Shown one piece after another: positions 34,376 through 42,335 of a stretch of DNA of 64,000 bases. The notes beneath the pieces are model-generated. The model made no database searches. It was not told the DNA's origin and saw only the letters and a program-made list of their open reading frames with translations. This DNA comes from Streptomyces sp. NBC_00287 (lineage in GTDB: Bacteria > Actinomycetota > Actinomycetes > Streptomycetales > Streptomycetaceae): NCBI RefSeq assembly GCF_036173105.1, contig NZ_CP108053.1, positions 7,750,001 to 7,814,000 of the forward strand, written 5' to 3'. The position numbers and the translations under genes are program-made. Positions within the stretch are counted from its first letter, which is position 1; every line of letters begins with the position of its first letter.

Positions 34376-36295
34376 TCACCTCACGATGGTCGCGACGGGG
34401 AGCTTCTCGATCCTGATCGCCGACGCCTTGAACTCCGCCGTCCCCGCGATCGGGCAGTTCGCCTCGATCGTCAGCTGGTTGGTGTCCACCTCGTCGGGAA
34501 AATGCATGGTCATGAAGGCGAGCCCGGGCCTGAGGGCGGTGTCGATCCACACCGGCGCGACCACGGAACCCCGGCGCGAGGTCACCTGGACCTCCTCGCC
34601 CACCACGACCCCGTACCGCTCGGCATCCTCCGGGCACAGCTCGACATACTCGCCGCGCCGGAGCGGGGAGGCGAAACTCCCGCTCTGTACACCGGTGTTG
34701 TAGGAGTCGAGGCGTCGTCCGGTGGTGAGCCGGACCGGGTACTCCTCGTCGGTGAGGTCGACCGGCGGATCGTGCTGGACCAGGCCGAAGGGCGCCAAGC
34801 GGCCCCTGTTCGCGGGGTCGGGATCCCACAACCTGCCGTGCAGATAGGTGGGTTCGAGCTCTTCGGTGCTCGGACACGGCCACTGGATGCCCTGGTGCTC
34901 CTCCAGGCGCTCGTACGTCATCCCGTAGTGGTCCGGCGAGACCGACCTGAGCTCGTTCCAGACGGCCTCGGCGTCGGCGTACTTCCACTCGTGGCCGAGC
35001 CGTGCCGCCAGCTCGCAGATGATGTCGATGTCCTCGCGGGCCTCGCCGGGCGGGGTGACCGCCCTGCGTACGCGCTGAACCCGGCGCTCACTGTTGGTCG
35101 TTGTGCCGTCGGTCTCGGCCCAGCCGGCGGTCGCGGGCAGCACGACGTCCGCCAGCTCGGCCGTCTTGGTCAGGAAGATGTCCTGGACGACGAGGAAATC
35201 GAGGGCCCGCATGCGCCGTACCGCCTGCTCGCTGTCGGCCTCCGACTGCGCCGGGTTCTCGCCGATGCAGTAGACGGCCTTGAGCGTGCCCTCCTCCATC
35301 GCCTCGAACATCTCCGTCAGGGTCAGCCCGTAGTGCGGCTGGATGACGGTGTCCCACGCCGACTCGAACTTGAGCCGGGAGCCCGGGTCGAGAAGGTCCT
35401 GGAAGCCGGGGAGGCGGTTGGGGATCGCGCCCATGTCGCCGCCGCCCTGGACATTGTTCTGCCCGCGCAGGGGCTGCAACCCGCTGCCGTACCGTCCCAC
35501 ATGCCCGGTCAGCAGGGAGAGGTTGATCAGCGCGCGGACATTGTCGGTGCCGTTGTGGTGCTCGGTGATGCCGAGGGTCCAGCACAGCTGGGCGCGCTCG
35601 GCGCGGGCGAAGGCGTGAGCCAACTCCTTAATGGCCTGTGCGGGTACGCCCGTCACCTTCTCGGCGAGCGACAGCGTCCAGGGCTCGACGAGTGCCTGGT
35701 ACTCCTCGTAGCCGCTGGTCGCCCGCTCGATGAACGCCTCGTTGGCGAGCCCCGCGTGGATGATCTCGCGGCCGATCGCGTGCGCCATCGGGATGTCGGT
35801 GCCGACGTTCAGCCCCATCCAGCTCTCCGCCCACTCGGCGGTGGAGGTGCGGCGCGGGTCGACGGCGTACATCCGGGCGCCGTTCCTGATCCCCTTCAGC
35901 ACATGCTGGAAGAAGATCGGGTGCGCGAAGCGGGCGTTGGAGCCCCACATCACGATGACGTCGGTGTGCTCGATCTCCTCGTACGACGAGGTCCCGCCGC
36001 CGGAGCCGAAGGCCGCCGACAGGCCCGCCACGCTCGGGGCGTGGCAGGTGCGGTTGCAGGAGTCGACGTTGTTGGTGCCCATGACGACGCGGGCGAACTT
36101 CTGGGCGACGTAGTTCATTTCATTCGTGGCGCGGGCGCAGGAGAACATTCCGAAGGCGTCACGGTTGCGTTCCAGCCCCCGGGCCGCCCGCTCCAGGGCC
36201 TCCTCCCAACTCGCCTGCCGGAAGGGCTCGTCGCGGGAGTCCCTGATCAACGGATGGGTGAGCCGGGCGTATGTCTTCGGCTGGCGTTTCCTCAT
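34376..36295 (-). CDS. formate dehydrogenase catalytic subunit (Mo-bis-MGD), lacking its N-terminal Fe-S module
   Basis: A 639-residue molybdopterin oxidoreductase. The active-site VDSCNRTCHAPSVAGL has Cys 84 as molybdenum ligand (Cys type, not selenocysteine) and His 85. QPLRGQNNVQGGGDMGAIPNRLPG and ENPAQSEADSEQAVRRM are typical of FdhF/FdsA. The C-terminal MopB dinucleotide-binding domain starts near LTTGRRLDSYNTGVQ. The family's N-terminal CxxC...C [4Fe-4S] module is absent and is found at the end of the gene at 31696-32556. ATG 36295 overlaps the stop of the panE-like gene (36292-36295, ATGA); upstream in-frame codons belong to antisense of that gene. Confidence 0.93.
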   Translation of the reverse strand: MRKRQPKTYARLTHPLIRDSRDEPFRQASWEEALERAARGLERNRDAFGMFSCARATNEMNYVAQKFARVVMGTNNVDSCNRTCHAPSVAGLSAAFGSGGGTSSYEEIEHTDVIVMWGSNARFAHPIFFQHVLKGIRNGARMYAVDPRRTSTAEWAESWMGLNVGTDIPMAHAIGREIIHAGLANEAFIERATSGYEEYQALVEPWTLSLAEKVTGVPAQAIKELAHAFARAERAQLCWTLGITEHHNGTDNVRALINLSLLTGHVGRYGSGLQPLRGQNNVQGGGDMGAIPNRLPGFQDLLDPGSRLKFESAWDTVIQPHYGLTLTEMFEAMEEGTLKAVYCIGENPAQSEADSEQAVRRMRALDFLVVQDIFLTKTAELADVVLPATAGWAETDGTTTNSERRVQRVRRAVTPPGEAREDIDIICELAARLGHEWKYADAEAVWNELRSVSPDHYGMTYERLEEHQGIQWPCPSTEELEPTYLHGRLWDPDPANRGRLAPFGLVQHDPPVDLTDEEYPVRLTTGRRLDSYNTGVQSGSFASPLRRGEYVELCPEDAERYGVVVGEEVQVTSRRGSVVAPVWIDTALRPGLAFMTMHFPDEVDTNQLTIEANCPIAGTAEFKASAIRIEKLPVATIVR

Positions 36296-37263
36296 GCGGC
36301 GCTCCTCAGGGCGAGCAGGTCCGAGATGGCGTGCACGGTGCGCAGGGTGGGCACCTGGACGCCGGTGATCTCCGCCAACTCGACGACCGCCGCGAGGAGT
36401 ACGTCGAGTTCGAGCGGCTTTCCGCGCTCCAGGTCCTGGAGCGTGGAGGTGCGGTGGTCGCCGACCTTCTCGGCTCCGGCCATCCGGCGCTCGATGGAGA
36501 CGCCGACCTCGCAGCCGAGGGCCTCGGCGACGGCGAGCGTCTCGGCCATCATGGTCTCGATCACCTTGCGGGTGCCGCCGTGCAGACACATCTGCCGCAT
36601 GGTGGCGCGGGCCAGCGCGCTGATCGGGTTGAAGGAGATATTGCCCAGCAGCTTGACCCAGATGTCGCCCCGCAGATCGGGCTCGACCGGGCACTTCAGG
36701 CCGCCGGCCTTCATGGCCTCGCTGAACGCCAGACAGCGCTTGGAGACACTGCGGTCGGGTTCGCCGATGGAGAACCGGGTGCCTTCCAAGTGCCGTACGA
36801 CGCCCGGTCCTTCGAGCTCGGTGGCCGCGTAGACGACACAGCCGATCGCCCGCTCCGGCGCGAGCACCGCACTGACCGCGCCACCGGGGTCGACGCTCTC
36901 CACGCGATGGCCGTCGTGGGGGCCGCCGTGCCGGTGGAAGTACCACCAGGGGATGCCGTTCTGGGCGGCGATCACCGCCGTGGAGTCATGGAGCAGGGGC
37001 TCGATCAGCGGCCCGCACGCCGCGTACGAGTTGGCCTTCAGGCCCAGGAACACATAGTCGACCGGGCCGACTTCGGCCGGATCGTCGGTGGCATGGGCGC
37101 GGGCGGTGAAGTCACCGCGCGGGCTGACCACCCGCACGCCGTGCTGCCTCATGGCCGCGAGATGCGGTCCACGGGCGACGAGATGCACATCGGCACCCGC
37201 GCGGTGGAGCGCGGCACCGACATAGGCGCCGATCGCACCGGCGCCGAGGACTGCGACTTTCAT
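36292..37263 (-). CDS. 2-dehydropantoate 2-reductase family protein (PanE/ApbA)
   Basis: A 323-residue NADPH-dependent oxidoreductase. N-terminal Rossmann motif VAVLGAGAIGAYVGAAL; KANSYAACGPLIEPLL and QNGIPWWYF; C-terminal helical domain with the catalytic-Lys region DIWVKLLGNISFNPISALARATM. The family reduces ketopantoate, but many members act on other 2-keto acids. It is the first gene of the fdh operon, fused to the catalytic subunit by ATGA overlap, so a role in C1 or oxo-acid metabolism is as likely as pantothenate synthesis. Confidence 0.85.
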   Translation of the reverse strand: MKVAVLGAGAIGAYVGAALHRAGADVHLVARGPHLAAMRQHGVRVVSPRGDFTARAHATDDPAEVGPVDYVFLGLKANSYAACGPLIEPLLHDSTAVIAAQNGIPWWYFHRHGGPHDGHRVESVDPGGAVSAVLAPERAIGCVVYAATELEGPGVVRHLEGTRFSIGEPDRSVSKRCLAFSEAMKAGGLKCPVEPDLRGDIWVKLLGNISFNPISALARATMRQMCLHGGTRKVIETMMAETLAVAEALGCEVGVSIERRMAGAEKVGDHRTSTLQDLERGKPLELDVLLAAVVELAEITGVQVPTLRTVHAISDLLALRSAA

Positions 37264-37332
37264 ACGGGGGAGCTCCGTTCGGTCGAGGGATACCGCGGAG
37301 ACGGGGCACTGCCGAAACTCTGTCGACGAAAT

Positions 37333-37346
37333 ATTGTCTACAGTAT
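37333..37346. promoter_or_regulatory. candidate GntR operator in the fdh/MFS divergent promoter region
   Basis: ATTGTCTACAGTAT lies between the panE-fdh operon and the MFS gene. Its reverse complement contains ACTGTAGAC, which also occurs just upstream of the GntR gene (40138-40146). Most of the remaining 231-bp spacer shows no other clear element. Confidence 0.5.
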
Positions 37347-37494
37347 GCCCGTTGGGCGGGCAAGGGTTCGCGCACGGGAAGCGGCGCTGGAAACCGGTCG
37401 GTTCGACCGTTCGTCGCGCATTGGATACCGCTCATCGCATACGGTCGACGCGTCGGCTTCTCAACTCCCCTTCGGGTTCCTACCGTTCGGGATC

Positions 37495-38829
37495 ATGAGT
37501 CCACCGGTCGCACCCCCGGGTTGGAGCCGCTGGCTGGTTCCCCCCGCCGCTCTCTCGGTCCACCTCTCCATCGGGCAGGCGTATGCCTGGTCCGTGTTCA
37601 AGCCGCCCCTGGAATCCGCGCTCGGCCTCAGCGGCACGCAGAGTGCGCTCCCCTTCCAGTTGGGCATCGTCATGCTGGGCCTGTCGGCCGCGTTCGGCGG
37701 CACGCTCGTCGAGCGCAACGGCCCGCGCTGGGCCATGACCGTCGCCCTGTGCTGCTTCTCCTCCGGCTTTCTGCTCTCCGCGCTGGGCGCGGCCACCGAG
37801 CAGTACTGGCTGATCGTCCTCGGCTACGGCTTCGTCGGTGGGATCGGCCTCGGCATCGGCTACATCTCACCCGTCTCCACCCTGATCAAGTGGTTCCCGG
37901 ACCGGCCGGGCATGGCCACCGGCATCGCCATCATGGGCTTCGGCGGCGGCGCGCTGATCGCCTCGCCGTGGTCCGCGCAGATGCTGGAGTCCTTCGGCTC
38001 CGACACCTCCGGGATCGCCCTCGCCTTCCTGGTGCACGGGCTGTCGTACGCGGTCTTCATGCTGCTGGGTGTCCTCTTGGTGCGGGTGCCGCGCACCGAG
38101 AAGCCGGTCAGCGGTGCGCCGAGCGTGCCCGCCGGGCCGCAGGTCTCGGCGAACCAGGCCGTCCGGACGCCGCAGTTCTGGTGTCTGTGGGTCGTGCTCT
38201 GCATGAACGTGACCGCGGGCATCGGCATCCTGGAGAAGGCCGCCCCGATGATCATGGACTTCTTCGCGGACACCTCGACAACGGTGTCGGCGACCGCCGC
38301 GGCCGGTTTCGTCGCCCTGCTGTCGGCCGCCAATATGGCCGGACGCATCGGCTGGTCGTCCACCTCCGACCTGATCGGGCGGAAGAACATCTACCGTCTC
38401 TACCTGGGCGTCGGCGCGCTGATGTACGCCTCCATCGCCCTGTTCGGCGACTCCTCCAAGCCGCTGTTCATCCTGTGCGCCCTGGTGATCCTCTCCTTCT
38501 ACGGCGGCGGCTTCGCGACGATCCCCGCCTATCTGAAGGACCTCTTCGGCACCTACCAGGTCGGCGCGATCCACGGCCGTCTGCTCACCGCCTGGTCCCT
38601 GGCCGGTGTCCTCGGACCGCTGATCGTCAACTGGATCGCCGACCGGCAGGAGGAGGCGGGCAAGAGCGGTGCGTCCCTGTACGGGCTCTCCTTCGTCATC
38701 ATGATCGGCCTGCTGGTCGTCGGCTTCATCGCCAATGAACTGGTCCGGCCCGTCCATCCCCGCCACCACATTCCGTCACCCAGGGAGGAGCACGTCGATG
38801 TCCAGCGACAGCAGTCAGAGTCCGCCTAG
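37495..38829 (+). CDS. MFS transporter of the oxalate:formate antiporter family (OxlT-like)
   Basis: A 444-residue carrier with twelve predicted helices. OFA-family features include HLSIGQAYAWSVFKPPLESALG in helix 1, YGFVGGIGLGIGYISPVSTLIKWFPDRPGMATGIAIMGFGGGALI in helices 4-5, and SFYGGGFATIPAYLKDLFGTYQVGAIHGRLLTAW. It is divergent from the formate dehydrogenase operon, so formate or oxalate exchange is the obvious hypothesis. ATG 37495 is chosen as the start, with the family's N-terminal helix right behind it; no strong RBS. Its 3' end overlaps the small membrane protein gene by 32 bases. Confidence 0.88.
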   Translation: MSPPVAPPGWSRWLVPPAALSVHLSIGQAYAWSVFKPPLESALGLSGTQSALPFQLGIVMLGLSAAFGGTLVERNGPRWAMTVALCCFSSGFLLSALGAATEQYWLIVLGYGFVGGIGLGIGYISPVSTLIKWFPDRPGMATGIAIMGFGGGALIASPWSAQMLESFGSDTSGIALAFLVHGLSYAVFMLLGVLLVRVPRTEKPVSGAPSVPAGPQVSANQAVRTPQFWCLWVVLCMNVTAGIGILEKAAPMIMDFFADTSTTVSATAAAGFVALLSAANMAGRIGWSSTSDLIGRKNIYRLYLGVGALMYASIALFGDSSKPLFILCALVILSFYGGGFATIPAYLKDLFGTYQVGAIHGRLLTAWSLAGVLGPLIVNWIADRQEEAGKSGASLYGLSFVIMIGLLVVGFIANELVRPVHPRHHIPSPREEHVDVQRQQSESA

Positions 38830-38932
38830 CCGACGCGGGCTGATCGCCTTCGCCTGGCTGTGGGTGGGGGCACCGCTCTGCTACGGGCTCTACGAACTCG
38901 TACAAAAGGCGACACAGCTGTTCACCGGGTGA
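38798..38932 (+). CDS. small single-span membrane protein, MFS transporter partner
   Basis: A 44-residue protein with a Ser-rich start, RRGLIAFAWLWVGAPLCYGLYELVQKATQLFTG and one hydrophobic helix. ATG 38798 has a strong AGGGAGGAG site (38782-38790) placed inside the end of the MFS gene, so the pair overlaps by 32 bases in different frames and is co-translated. I recall this type annotated as an MFS transporter small subunit next to OxlT-like carriers. It may stabilise or gate the carrier. Confidence 0.8.
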   Translation: MSSDSSQSPPSRRGLIAFAWLWVGAPLCYGLYELVQKATQLFTG

Positions 38933-39094
38933 TCGTGTGCGGCTGGCCGTTCGAAAAGTGTTCGGGCGTCCGAGGGCCTGACAGAAGCCGACAACCCGGG
39001 CGCCCTATTCCTGTGGCATCACCTGCCGCCGTACTGGTGAGTCACTGATCAGACTGGTGGATCCCGCTACCCATGCAACGAGGGGGACCACCCG

Positions 39095-40033
39095 ATGAAC
39101 GGCTCGCGCATTGCCGCGGTAGGCCACTATCAGCCGGCCAAGGTGCTCACCAACGAGGACCTGGCCGGCCTCGTCGACACCAGTGACGAGTGGATCAGGT
39201 CCCGGGTGGGCATCCGCACACGCCATATCGCCGGACCCGACGAGCCCGTCGACGAGCTCGCCGGGCACGCCGCGGCCAAGGCGCTCGCGGCGGCCGGCCT
39301 CGCGCCGGGCGACATCGATCTGGTGCTGGTGGCCACCTCCACCGCCGTCGACCGCTCCCCGAACATGGCCGCGCGCGTCGCCGCCCGGCTGGGCATCCCC
39401 TCGCCCGCCGCGATGGACGTCAACGTCGTCTGCGCCGGTTTCACCCATGCGCTGGCCACCGCCGACCACGCCGTCCGGGCGGGCGCCGCCACCCGGGCCC
39501 TGGTGATCGGCGCCGACAAGATGTCCGATGTGACCGACTGGACCGACCGCACGACCTGTGTGCTCGTCGGCGACGGGGCGGGGGCCGCCGTGGTCGAGGC
39601 GTCTCAGGAGCCCGGCATCGGGCCCGTGCTGTGGGGGTCGGTGCCCGAGATGGGGCACGCCGTGCGGATCGAGGGGACGCCGTCGCGGTTCGCGCAGGAG
39701 GGGCAGAGCGTGTACCGCTGGGCCACCACCCAGCTGCCGTCCATCGCGCGGCAGGCGTGCGAGCGGTCCGGGCTCGCGCCCGCCGACCTCGCCGCGGTCG
39801 TGCTCCACCAGGCCAACCTGCGGATCATCGAACCCCTTGCCGAGAAGATCGGCGCGGTGAACGCCGTGGTTGCGAAGGACGTGTCCGACTCCGGGAACAC
39901 CTCGGCGGCGAGCATCCCGCTGGCCTTCTCCAAGCTCGTGGAGCGCGGCGAGATCTCCGGCGGCGACCCGGTGCTGCTGTTCGGCTTCGGTGGGAATCTG
40001 TCGTACGCCGGGCAGGTCGTCCGCTGCCCCTGA
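39095..40033 (+). CDS. 3-oxoacyl-ACP synthase III-like protein (FabH family)
   Basis: A 312-residue condensing enzyme of thiolase fold. The catalytic triad is present: Cys 113 in VNVVCAGFTHAL, His in VVLHQANLRII, Asn in SDSGNTSAASIPLA; the FabH-type R-x2-G-I-x-T-R-x2 (SRVGIRTRHIA) is near the start. It lies apart from fatty-acid synthase genes, so it is probably an extra FabH-like acyltransferase rather than the housekeeping enzyme. ATG 39095 follows GAGGGGGA. Followed after 162 bases by the GntR gene. Confidence 0.9.
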   Translation: MNGSRIAAVGHYQPAKVLTNEDLAGLVDTSDEWIRSRVGIRTRHIAGPDEPVDELAGHAAAKALAAAGLAPGDIDLVLVATSTAVDRSPNMAARVAARLGIPSPAAMDVNVVCAGFTHALATADHAVRAGAATRALVIGADKMSDVTDWTDRTTCVLVGDGAGAAVVEASQEPGIGPVLWGSVPEMGHAVRIEGTPSRFAQEGQSVYRWATTQLPSIARQACERSGLAPADLAAVVLHQANLRIIEPLAEKIGAVNAVVAKDVSDSGNTSAASIPLAFSKLVERGEISGGDPVLLFGFGGNLSYAGQVVRCP

Positions 40034-40038
40034 GGCGG

Positions 40039-40105
40039 GATGTGACTTGATGCGGCGAGGCCGGCACTGATGTGACAAGGCCAAACGCCGATGTGACAAG
40101 GCCAA
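40039..40105. repeat. short tandem repeats upstream of the GntR gene
   Basis: GATGTGAC occurs at 40039, 40069 and 40090; the last two extend to GATGTGACAAGGCCAA with a 21-base period. This is two to three imperfect copies in the spacer after the FabH-like gene. Confidence 0.6.
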
Positions 40106-40137
40106 CTCCCCCTCTCCCTGGCCTTTGTGCGCCGTAG

Positions 40138-40156
40138 ACTGTAGACGAAAGACAAT
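40138..40156 (+). promoter_or_regulatory. candidate GntR autoregulatory site
   Basis: ACTGTAGAC-GAAA-GACAAT lies ~40-58 bases upstream of the GntR start. It shares ACTGTAGAC with the reverse complement of the site at 37333-37346, and TTGTC-type half sites. Confidence 0.5.
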
Positions 40157-40195
40157 CAATACTTTGCTGTCCGACGGCTCTGGAGGGGGACCGCG

Positions 40196-40873
40196 ATGTT
40201 GTCGACAGGACTTCCGCAGGGGGCGGTGCCCAAGCTCGAACGGCCCGGGCCGCTGCGGGACCGTGTCTACGAGGCCCTGCTCGAACTCATCACCACCCGC
40301 GCCCTGCGCCCGGGACAGCATCTGGTCGAGAGCGAACTCGCAGGTCATCTCGGCGTGTCCCGGCAGCCCGTGCGCGAGGCGCTGCAGCGCCTGAACACCG
40401 AGGGCTGGGTCGATCTGCGGCCCGCCCAGGGCGCGTTCGTGCACGAGCCCACCGAGGAGGAGGCCGATCAGCTCCTCACCGTGCGCACCCTGCTGGAGGC
40501 CGAGGCCGCCCGGCTCGCCGCCGCCAACACGGGAGCGGCCGGGATCACCGCCCTGGAGGAGCTGTGCGCCGAGGGCGAGCGCGCGGTGGAGGCGGACGAC
40601 GTGGACGGCGCCGTGGCGATGAACGCCCGCTTCCACGCCAAGGTCATGGAGCTCGCGGGCAACGCCGTCCTCGCCGAACTCGCCGCACAGGTCGACCGTC
40701 GGGTGCGCTGGTACTACACGCCGGTGGCCCGGCAGCGCGGCCGGCAGTCCTGGATCGAGCACCGCCGGCTGATCGCGGCGATCTCCGACCGCGACCAGCA
40801 GCGCGCCACCGACCTCATGCGCGAACACACCGAGCACACCCGGACCTCGTACCACGCCCGCCAGCGCTCCTGA
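40196..40873 (+). CDS. GntR-family regulator with FCD domain
   Basis: A 225-residue regulator. Winged HTH at ~18-82 (LRDRVYEALLELITTRALRPGQHLVESELAGHLGVSRQPVREALQRLNTEGWVDLRPAQGAFV); all-helical FCD ligand domain at ~90-215 with MNARFHAKVMELAGN and WIEHRRLIAAI carrying the metal/ligand residues. FCD regulators respond to small organic acids. The start ATG 40196 is preceded by GGAGGGGG. By motif sharing it may control itself and the fdh/MFS divergon. Confidence 0.9.
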   Translation: MLSTGLPQGAVPKLERPGPLRDRVYEALLELITTRALRPGQHLVESELAGHLGVSRQPVREALQRLNTEGWVDLRPAQGAFVHEPTEEEADQLLTVRTLLEAEAARLAAANTGAAGITALEELCAEGERAVEADDVDGAVAMNARFHAKVMELAGNAVLAELAAQVDRRVRWYYTPVARQRGRQSWIEHRRLIAAISDRDQQRATDLMREHTEHTRTSYHARQRS

Positions 40874-41061
40874 CGCTCCGAGGCTCCCTCTCGGCATCGT
40901 GCCCATCCCGCGGGGCCGACGCCGACGACACCCGCCTTTGTCCTCTCAGTGGAAAAAGTCGTCGGTAATTCGTGCACAGATTCTTCCCAGCCACGGCAGC
41001 CGCTGCTACGTTCCCCTCGAAAGCCCGGCAACTGGTGGCCGAAACAGGCGGGGAGGGGCAC

Positions 41062-42252
41062 GTGAGACGCATGACGGCACGACCCGCGAACGCCCATCAG
41101 GCCCGGCTGCTCAAGCTGTTGCGCGACGGGGGGCCCAACTCCCGGGCGCAACTGGGTGATCAGGTCGATCTCTCGCGGTCCAAGCTGGCCGTGGAGGTGG
41201 ACCGGCTGCTGGAGACGGGCCTGGTCGTGGCCGACGGACTCGCCGCCTCGCGCGGCGGCCGGCGCTCCCACAACATCCGGCTCAACCCGGGGCTCCGCTT
41301 CCTCGGCGTCGACATCGGCGCGACCTCGGTCGACGTCGCCGTCACCAACGCCGAGCTGGAGATCCTCGGACACCTCAACCAACCCATGGACGTACGCGAG
41401 GGCCCGGTCGCGGTCTTCGAGCAAGTCCTCGCCATGGCCGCGAAGTTGAAGGCCTCGGGGCTCGCGGAGGGGTACGACGGCGCCGGTATCGGCGTCCCCG
41501 GCCCGGTCCGCTTCCCCGAGGGCGTCCCGGTCGCGCCGCCGATCATGCCGGGCTGGGACGGCTTCCCGGTACGGGAGGCGCTCAGCCAGGAACTCGGCTG
41601 CCCGGTCATGGTCGACAACGATGTGAACCTGATGGCGATGGGGGAGCAGCACGCGGGCGTGGCACGCTCCGTGGGCGACTTCCTCTGCGTGAAGATCGGC
41701 ACCGGTATCGGCTGCGGCATCGTCGTCGGCGGTGGTGTCCACCGCGGTGTGACGGGCAGCGCCGGCGACATCGGGCACATCCAGGCCGTACCCGACGGCA
41801 GGCCCTGCGCCTGCGGCAACCGGGGCTGCCTGGAAGCCCACTTCAGCGGGGCGGCCCTCGCCCGGGACGCCGTGGAGGCGGCCCAGCAGGGGCGGTCTGC
41901 GGAACTCGCCGCACGTCTTGAGGCGAACGGCGGCCTCACCGCCGTCGACGTCGCCGCCGCGGCCGCCGCGGGCGATGCCACCGCCCTCGATCTGATCCGC
42001 GAGGGCGGCAACCGCACCGGCCAGGTCATCGCCGGCCTGGTCAGCTTCTTCAACCCGGGCCTGGTGGTGATCGGCGGCGGGGTGACCGGCCTCGGCCACA
42101 CCCTGCTCGCCGCGATCCGCACCCAGGTCTACCGCCAGTCGCTGCCGCTGGCGACCGGCAACCTGCCCATTGTTCTCGGGGAGTTGGGTCCCACCGCCGG
42201 AGTGATCGGCGCGGCCCGACTGATCAGCGACCACCTGTTCTCACCCGCGTAA
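41062..42252 (+). CDS. ROK-family transcriptional repressor
   Basis: A ~396-residue NagC/XylR-type repressor. N-terminal MarR-like HTH at ~15-70 (HQARLLKLLRDGGPNSRAQLGDQVDLSRSKLAVEVDRLLE), then a ROK kinase-like domain: LGVDIGATSVDVAV, VDNDVNLMAMGE, IGTGIGCGIVVGGGVHRGVTGSAGDIGHI, and the zinc motif CACGNRGCLEAHFSG. GTG 41062 sits five bases after GGAGG (41052-41056); ATG 41071 is the alternative. It heads the sugar importer genes and probably represses them until the sugar binds. Confidence 0.9.
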   Translation: MRRMTARPANAHQARLLKLLRDGGPNSRAQLGDQVDLSRSKLAVEVDRLLETGLVVADGLAASRGGRRSHNIRLNPGLRFLGVDIGATSVDVAVTNAELEILGHLNQPMDVREGPVAVFEQVLAMAAKLKASGLAEGYDGAGIGVPGPVRFPEGVPVAPPIMPGWDGFPVREALSQELGCPVMVDNDVNLMAMGEQHAGVARSVGDFLCVKIGTGIGCGIVVGGGVHRGVTGSAGDIGHIQAVPDGRPCACGNRGCLEAHFSGAALARDAVEAAQQGRSAELAARLEANGGLTAVDVAAAAAAGDATALDLIREGGNRTGQVIAGLVSFFNPGLVVIGGGVTGLGHTLLAAIRTQVYRQSLPLATGNLPIVLGELGPTAGVIGAARLISDHLFSPA

Positions 42253-42335
42253 GCGACTTCGGTACGAGTCATCCAGTACGGCTCTCTGCTTCGCCCTGCC
42301 CTGAAACCGGCCCGCACGCCCGCCAAGGGGAGCCC

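Noticed and set aside
36271..37494. Upstream extension of the OxlT-like MFS gene
   Set aside because: It is antisense to the panE-like gene; the first membrane helix starts right after ATG 37495.
40874..41061. Extended start of the ROK gene at 40972
   Set aside because: The extension lacks a ribosome site and encodes atypical residues; GTG 41062 has a well-placed GGAGG.
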